64,000 bases of DNA from the NCBI GenBank assembly GCA_050084985.1, contig JBITNC010000001.1:204910001-204974000 (forward strand), read 5' to 3'. The translations under genes and the position numbers were made by a program. Source of the DNA: Nageia nagi (taxonomy: Eukaryota; Pinophyta). Position 1 is the stretch's first letter; each line of letters starts with the position of its first letter. Of the stretch, positions 57,781 to 64,000 are shown one piece after another. The notes under the pieces are model-generated. The model had not been told where the DNA came from and ran no database searches. It saw nothing but the letters and a program-made list of their open reading frames with translations.

Positions 57781-59130
57781 ATTGATTGCTAGTGTGGGTA
57801 AAAAAAAAAATTGTATTCTTAAATAATTTAGAATAAAAATATGTTATTAATCAACAATCATCCAAAATTCAACAAAATATTGATGATAGTTCACAAGTAA
57901 AGATATAACCCACATCACAAGAAATATATACTTGGAATAAATAGCACACAAGTTTAGATGAATTAAGCAAAGCTTCCTCATCAAAAATTTCATCTCTAAT
58001 CAATACTTCATTAAAAAATGATGACTATGAAGAATATGATAATTCATCAAATATTTATTCAGTCATAATAACATTGTTGGACTTAGGTATAAGAGAATTA
58101 GGAATTGATGATGTGATATTTAATATTCCCTCCACCCAAGATATGGGAAGATCTAAAGAATGTACAGTGTAGTGTGGCAATTGGTACCATTAGGAAGAGT
58201 TATTAATTAAACTCTTTTTGTTTATTCAGACTCTATGAAACCACCTCTAATTCCTTTACCTAAACCACATGAGGGTACTTTTTGCAAATTATTAAATATT
58301 TATCACCTTATGTGAGAGCATTTATCTAAATATACTTCAATCAATATCAATGGAAGGGACAAGGTTTAGGATGTTATGAATAAGAACCTTGATATACAAT
58401 TGAAATCTACTACCAATTACCAACTAATAAAATAGTATTAGGATATAAAGGTAAGAGTAAAAAATAATATCATTGTGAAATAGTCATACTAGAACTAGAA
58501 AAGCTTGACTACAAAGAACCATATGAATACTTTGAATCAATACTAAATCAAGATGATCTAGAACCTGAATTGTTAATACCAAAAAATCTATTCTTTGATA
58601 TTGTTTTAGTTAACATGGTTTAAATCAAATAAATATCTTATTCAATTCCAAAAAGGATATCTTTTGACTATCCTAGGAGTTATGAGTTCGAGATATTAAC
58701 TCCATCAAGATCAAGTAGTTCTTCATCATATTTTATAGTAGATGAAGATACCATTGATTTTACACTCATTTCCAAACAACCCATAATATAAGAATTCAAA
58801 GAATAGATACCATACTTAAAACATTTTAACTCTCCATAAATGCACCTTTGGATGATAAATATTTAGGTGAAGATGAATAATACAACCAAAATGATAAAAA
58901 TTGGATTCTAGTACCAAATCAATTGCAAGAAAGGTCTCATATGTTAATTGAAGAAAATATTGAGGTATATTTGAGTGATGATCCTAATAATATAAATATT
59001 ATTCAACTCAAAAAATTACTAACCAAATATGAGAGAAGATAATATACTAATATGTCAAGATTAGATTCAAACCTGATGGTTCATAGCCTAGGTATTAAAG
59101 AGGATGCTAAGATGATTAAATAGAAATTAT
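57781..59130 (+). pseudogene. protease-RT linker with G-patch-like motif (plus-strand element)
   Basis: Broken frame with 'LDLGIRELGIDDVIFNIPS' (58080-58130), matching 'KLKDLGMGEYDVDNVVFSIP' of the young copy. A G-patch-like block follows at 58330-58450: 'QYQWKGQGLGCYE', then 'NKIVLGYKGK'. An acidic linker ends in 'SRLDSNLMVHSLG', just before RT. Confidence 0.6.
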
Positions 59131-59820
59131 GCAAGATGCATCCTATGATATCTGTAATGGTAAAAGAGTAACTACAAAAACTTTTATAAGCAAAATTCAT
59201 ACACCCCATCGATTATTCTGATTGGATTTCCAACATGGTGCTAGTTAAAAAGTCCAACAGAAAAATTTACATATACATAAACTTTAGAGATTTGAATAAA
59301 GATTGTTCTAGCATAAAACTATCAACATAAAATAACCTTTATAACTCCTTCAGGAACCTTTTGTTGTAAAGTAGTGCCCTTTGATCTAAAGAATGTAGAA
59401 GCTACATACTAATGAGAAATGATATATATCTTTCATGATTACATCCATGATATCATGAAATATTATGTAGATGATGCATTAGCCAAATATAAAACTAGAG
59501 AATACCATCCAAAGGTACTTATAAATATATTTGATATATTATTGGAATATAATATTCAACTAAATCCCAATAAATGTGTTTTTGGGTTTATTTTAGGAAA
59601 ATTGTTAGGTTTTATTATTTCTAGGAAAGGAATTGAAGTAGACCCCAATAAGATAAAGGAAATAATAAATATTCCTCCCCCTTCAAATATAAAACAATTA
59701 CAAAGTCTACAAGGTAAATTATATGCTATAAGATGCTTCATATCACAATTATTAGATAAGTGTAAACAATTTAATAAATTATTAAAAAGGGGGATCACAT
59801 TTCACTAGGGAAATGAATAA
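59131..59820 (+). pseudogene. reverse transcriptase of the plus-strand element, with internal deletion
   Basis: It starts 'FIHPIDYSDWISNMVLVKK', and 'INFRDLNKDCSSIKLST' follows. About 40 residues, including motif A with its Asp, are missing before 'ITPSGTFCCKVVPFDLKN'. It then continues 'MIYIFHDYIHDIMKYYVDDA' (YVDD), 'LNPNKCVFGFILGKLLGF' and 'SLQGKLYAIRCFISQLL'. The deletion and stops make it non-functional. Confidence 0.88.
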
Positions 59821-60310
59821 CAAGAAGTGTTTGATGAAATAAAATGCTATCTTTCATCACCTATGGTTTTAGTCCCAACTAAGGAAGGTGAACCATTCCT
59901 ACTTAATACATTAGCTATAGAATCTACTTTAGGAACTATTGTCAAAAGAATGAAAACAATAAGGAGCAAGCTATATACTATCTCAATCAAACCTTAGTTG
60001 GTTATGAAATTATGTATATATGGAAATATTATGTTTGGAAGTGGTCTTTGTAACCAAGAAATTAAGATATTATATGTTAAATCATACTACTTATGTAATT
60101 ACCAAAGTAGATCCATTAAAATATTGATATGCAAAACTTATAAAAATACAAGGACATATAAATGGATTATGTATCTAATAGACTTTGATCTATAATTCAT
60201 AAGTCAAAAATTAATCAAAGGCTAGGTTATAACCAACTATCTTGCAGAAGCACCATTATATAATGATATACCACTCATTATTGAATTATCAAATGAGCAT
60301 ATTTTTCAAT
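59821..60310 (+). pseudogene. RNase H (retroviral-type) of the plus-strand element
   Basis: After 'KRGITFH' and a stop (TAG where Trp is expected) it reads 'GNEQQEVFDEIKCYLSSPM', 'EPFLLNTLAIESTLGTI', 'LNHTTYVITKVDPLKY'-like text and 'YKNTRTYKWIMYLIDFDL'. The first catalytic Asp is absent, as in the young copy. Frameshifts near 59945 and 60000. Confidence 0.75.
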
Positions 60311-60815
60311 TAGATGAAATGAAAATTTTGGTTGATCCTGAAGAAGATTGGGATATGGTAATTTATTTAGATGGATCTAGATGCAAAAAAAGTGGAGGTG
60401 TAGATTTGGTATTTGTACCATCACAAATGGTTCCCATACCTTACTCCTTAAAACATACTTTCCCTTGTACAAATAACAATGTTGAGTATGAAGCTTTGAT
60501 ATTAAACATAAATATCATCATGAAATTAAAACTAAGAAAGGTAAAATTCATTGGTGATTTGTTGTTAATTATAAGTTAAGTTAAAGGAATTTTCCAATAC
60601 AAAGAGTCTTTAAAAATATGACTTAGAGGAAGAATCAAGATTAACCAATAGATTTTTTGATGCTATGGCTTCAATTAGATATTTAATACCCAATAACCCT
60701 CATCAACAAACCATTCATATCAAAATAATCTAGATCACTCAATATCCATTGGATATGGAAAGAGTGGAACATGCGATTCTTGACATTACAATGGAAGATT
60801 AAAACTTATGGTATA
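60311..60815 (+). pseudogene. aRH domain of the plus-strand element
   Basis: The open block 60319-60579 reads 'WDMVIYLDGSRCKKSGGVDL', 'CTNNNVEYEALILNINI' and 'KVKFIGDLLLII'. After a stop the end is legible as 'FFDAMASIRYLIP'. The three visible acidic catalytic positions (LDGS, VEYEAL, GD) are kept. Position and sequence match the young aRH. Confidence 0.85.
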
Positions 60816-62025
60816 TCCAATTAGTTAAATTCTTAAGAGGTGGAGTCTTAGCTATCAATTTAATGAAATCATCTAAGAAAGCATTCAAATTAAAAGCTCC
60901 CACTTTTGTATGCTAGGGGATGTTCTTTATTGTAGAGGCTTTGATGGGATATTACTTAGATGCTTAGAATGGGCTAATTCACAAATCATAATTTCATATG
61001 CATGTGATGGAATATGCAGAGGGAATTTTAGTGGTATTGTAATCACAAAATATCTAATGTGCATGGGCTACTATTGGCCTATTATAGGATGTTATAGTAT
61101 CAAATATTTTAAAAATACCTCAAATGTCAACAGCATTCTAATTTATTTAATCAACCATAAGAAGCATTATAACCCATGTAATCTCTATGGCCATTCTTGA
61201 TATGGGCACTAGATTTTATAGGTTAGATATCTCCTACTTCCTTGGGTGGACATAAATTTATAATAATAGCTACAAAATACTTTAAAAATTATGTCTAAGT
61301 TATTCCTATAATCTCTACAAATTAGATAAAAATAGCAAAATTCATAGAACATCATAGATAACAAGAAGAATTTCAAAAACAAGGAAGTGATATCTCTTTG
61401 TAAAGGATATCACATTAGAATTAATTTTTTTATGCCTTACTACCCTCAAATGAATGGACAAGTTGAGGCTACAAACAAAACTATTTGAAGTATTTTGCTT
61501 AAAATAGTAGATAATTCTCATAGAGATTAGCATGTAAGGATTCCACATGCTTTATGATTCTATTGCACTAATATTAGAACTTCTACTAGGGAAACCCCAT
61601 TCTTCTTTATTTATTAGGTAGAAGTATTTTTTCCCTTAGAAATAGAAATCTCATCTCAGAGAATTGCTCTACAAGATTAAATTACGAATGAAGCAGCTTG
61701 TCAAACATGATTAGACCAATTATTATTATTATATGAAATATGAGTTAATGCATTAGAACACATGAATACTTATCAAAATTGTATTAAAAGAGCTTTTGAT
61801 AAAAGGTATAAAATCCAAGAATTCAACATAGGAGACCTAGTACTTAAAAAAACTAATAAACTTCATGAATGGAAAGGCAACTTCATGATAAAGTAGCCCC
61901 TAATTGGTTAGGACCTTAATTAAAAAAAAAAATGGTTTAGGAGCATATCACTTGGCTGAAATGGAAGGTAATGAAGAACATGAACCAATAAATATCATGC
62001 ATATTTGTTCCTTTCATAGCTAAAA
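60816..62025 (+). pseudogene. integrase of the plus-strand element, with internal deletion
   Basis: The finger region (60910-61200) reads 'CDGICRGNFSGIVITKYLMC' and 'GYYWPII', with both His and later Cys residues altered. Then come 'WALDFIG' (first Asp), 'GGHKFIIIATKYF' and, after a gap of about 40 residues, 'NGQVEATNKT' (catalytic Glu block near 61452). The C-terminal part reads 'VAPNWLGP' near 61890 and 'NIMHICSF'. Multiple stops and frameshifts. Confidence 0.85.
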
Positions 62026-62089
62026 TTGCTTTTTTTGTGTATATATTATAAATATATATTTAAAAATATTAAAAGTTTTACAATGAACT

Positions 62090-63280
62090 AATAAAAATAA
62101 ATGAATTTAACATATGGAAACCAAAAGGACCAAGATTTTTCACATGCCATTTGAAAGAAGAGAAATATGATAAATGTTATGGTTTTATAAGCCTAGATAT
62201 TTGGGGGATAGAGGTATATCCAGACTTACAAAATTCACTTTTTAAGGATCATGAAATTCTTTTTGATTACCTACTGACATATAAAGAGATATGGCCTTAA
62301 AGAATTATCCAAGTAAATTTTATGGACAAAAAATATATGTTAAATAAGATAATCTTGATATTTACCTAAATAGGGTTGTGTACTTTTTAGGTTATAAGCA
62401 TTATCGAGAACAAATACATAAGATAAATTGGTTATGCTTATATTGGCCTACAGTTGCACCTAGAATTGTACTAGATTGTTCTTTCAATAATTGGGTGTTA
62501 GACATTGTAGTTAATGACCTTCAAAATCTAGATAGAATCTTAGAGTGGATAAATCATATTATTGGAGACTTATTTAATCAAAAAATAATATATAATTTTT
62601 ATTCCATGTTTATCTCTAAACCTCAGTGATTGGAAAAGGAAAAATAAAAGATTAATCAATGATTTTCTCAATTGAATTCAATGTTTCTTCTCTGTTCTTT
62701 TTGTAATCATCAAGAGATAATTCAAAACATGAAAATATTAGAAGTCCCAAAATAAGCATATTTTCAATTTGACTATGTTGTTTAAAATTTTATGGATAGA
62801 TATATAGGAGATGTATATATGAAGCTACTTCAAAAAACCCCTTCTACACTAATAGCACATTTTTTTGACTTACCAACAAAAATGCAATTAATGATAGCCA
62901 TGAATATTTTGATAATCATACATCAAACATATGGAAATTAAAAATAAATGATTCACAAGTTGTAATCGAAGTAAAAGCATAGGAAATGTGAATGGAACAA
63001 GAATCTGAAATCAATACATTACAATGATTCTATCTACATTAGCCTTATGAAAAAACCAAAATTTTGATATATTATGTTGAATATGTATAGATCAAATTTA
63101 TAGGACATTATTTCACTTTGATTTTAGTTGTTTGTGATCAAGTGCTATTGTATATTATGCCATCGTTCACAAATGATAAAATTGTATATAATTATAGTTC
63201 ATTTTTAGTAAGAATTGTTGTGTAAATAATCCTATAAACATAAAAACATGAGTTGAATGAATTATTCAACATCTTGATGA
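62090..63280 (+). pseudogene. extra sense-strand ORF after integrase, unknown function (plus-strand element)
   Basis: The counterpart of 36869-38130. The open block 62378-62629 reads 'NWLCLYWPTVAPRIVLDC', 'LDRILEWINHIIGD' and 'KIIYNFYSMFISKP'; these align with 'FCLQWPYGIPRIVINC', 'LTKSLEWMDEILHY' and 'RMIYDFSNTFVAFPP'. Further on, 'DVYMKLLQKTPSTLIAHFF' and 'LPTKMQLMIAMNI' (62815-62920) match 'MKVIRNNPTPLYSKIF' and 'MPTEIQQRLALTF'. Later, 'KPKFLIYYVEYVQIKF' and 'DKIVYNYSSFLVRI' match the end of the young ORF. No known domain. Confidence 0.65.
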
Positions 63281-64000
63281 AATGAAATTAATTAAGAAAG
63301 CTATTCAAAGATACTATTTATTGACTATCGATAGTAAAAGTACCATGGCCACTGTAGGGAGTCTCATCCCATAGTACTCATTATCAACTCCTTCACTACC
63401 ACTAATGCCTCCACCAACCATTTCATTATACCCTACACATATACCCTCATTTTTGATACTTTATAAGGTACATAATTAAGCTTCAACTTCATCTAAAGAA
63501 CCTTAGAGAATTATTAAAAAGTTCAAACTAAAACCTAGGCCATTATCCATGGTCACACATCCACCACTTGTTTCATACCCCATTCACTTTCAACCATCTA
63601 TTTTAGGACAAGGTCCTCTTCATCTTTGATTGAGTCATCCTTACTATTATTACTTGAGTCATGGATGTTGGGTTATTCATGAGAAATCTATATACCAACA
63701 CCATTCGAAGATGGTAAATCACTTTGTGTCATGTTAAAAAAAAATAACAATGAAAATAATAAAAAAAAATTACAAAAAATGATAAAAATATGTGTCTTGT
63801 ATATATGTTTTGTATATATATATCACTTGATATTTGCATGCTTATTAATTATTTTCATGCAAATAAAAATTTTATATATGTTATGTCTATATAGCCTTCT
63901 GTAATCTCTAAAATTTGTATATAATATTGTAGGTGGATGACTACATTCAACACACATACATCATGAGTCATCCTCATTGTATTTCTAAACCCACTAACCA
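63281..64000 (+). other. end of window: Pro/Ser-rich coding-like tract, then AT-rich DNA
   Basis: At 63360-63630 the plus strand reads Pro/Ser/Thr-rich text such as 'TPSLPLMPPPTISLYPTH' and 'PRPLSMVTHPPLVSYP', possibly a C-terminal tail of the extra ORF or a separate piece. After 63735 there is only AT-rich non-coding DNA with an A-rich run and TA repeats. A PMD gene, if this element has one, would lie beyond the window. Confidence 0.4.

Larger units (their letters stand above)
52053..64000 (+). mobile_element. PLUS-strand Tat-type element, 3' end beyond the window
   Basis: LTR end, primer-binding site, leader, gag, protease, G-patch-like motif, RT, RNase H, aRH, integrase and extra ORF follow in the same order as in the young element, but on the opposite strand and far more decayed (stops every few dozen codons, internal deletions in RT and integrase). 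It abuts the old element's leader and may have inserted into or beside it. Its start is uncertain. Confidence 0.75.

Overview
This window looks like repeat-rich nuclear DNA of a plant with a large genome. It is AT-rich, has no recognisable host gene, rRNA or tRNA, and almost all readable protein is decayed plant Ty3/gypsy LTR-retrotransposon sequence, much of it of the Tat type (a second, archaeal-type RNase H, abbreviated aRH, beside the retroviral-type RNase H) with plant mobile domain (PMD) ORFs. The species cannot be told from the sequence.

Layout. (1) 1-2835: 3' end of a plus-strand Ty3/gypsy element (RT end, RNase H, integrase, chromodomain-like tail, then an LTR). (2) 2836-8945: non-coding AT-rich DNA with two degenerate tandem arrays; part may be the worn 3' LTR of the large old element. 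(3) About 8.9-52.05 kb: an OLD minus-strand Tat element, in pieces. Read right to left it has a leader, a gag-like Pro/His-rich region, a protease, [insertion], G-patch-like motif, RT, RNase H, aRH, integrase, then an opposite-strand PMD ORF that is itself split by [insertion]. (4) The first insertion, 10007-21444 (MIDDLE element, minus strand), sits in the old PMD ORF. Its LTRs are about 1.3 kb and strongly diverged, its aRH lies upstream of RT, and it has a 3.4-kb unrecognised region after integrase. (5) The second insertion, 30007-49086 (YOUNG element, minus strand), sits in the old protease. It has 1.1-kb LTRs about 95% identical by eye, a polypurine tract, a primer-binding site, a near-complete gag-pol, an extra ORF after integrase and an opposite-strand PMD gene with a visible intron. 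(6) About 52.05-64.0 kb: a PLUS-strand Tat relative of the young element with leader, gag, protease, RT, RNase H, aRH, integrase and the same extra ORF; its 3' end lies beyond the window.

How the parts relate. Within each element gag, protease, RT, RNase H and integrase would together make the particle, copy the RNA and insert the DNA. The more interesting parts are accessory: a roughly 420-residue ORF downstream of integrase conserved between the young and plus-strand elements, the antisense PMD module shared by the young and old elements, leader hairpins with compensatory changes between copies, and GATC/ATCG-rich motif arrays phased at 19-22 bp in the young element's LTR, leader and PMD upstream region. 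No element is intact: premature stops, many at positions where Gln or Arg is expected, and catalytic substitutions are widespread.
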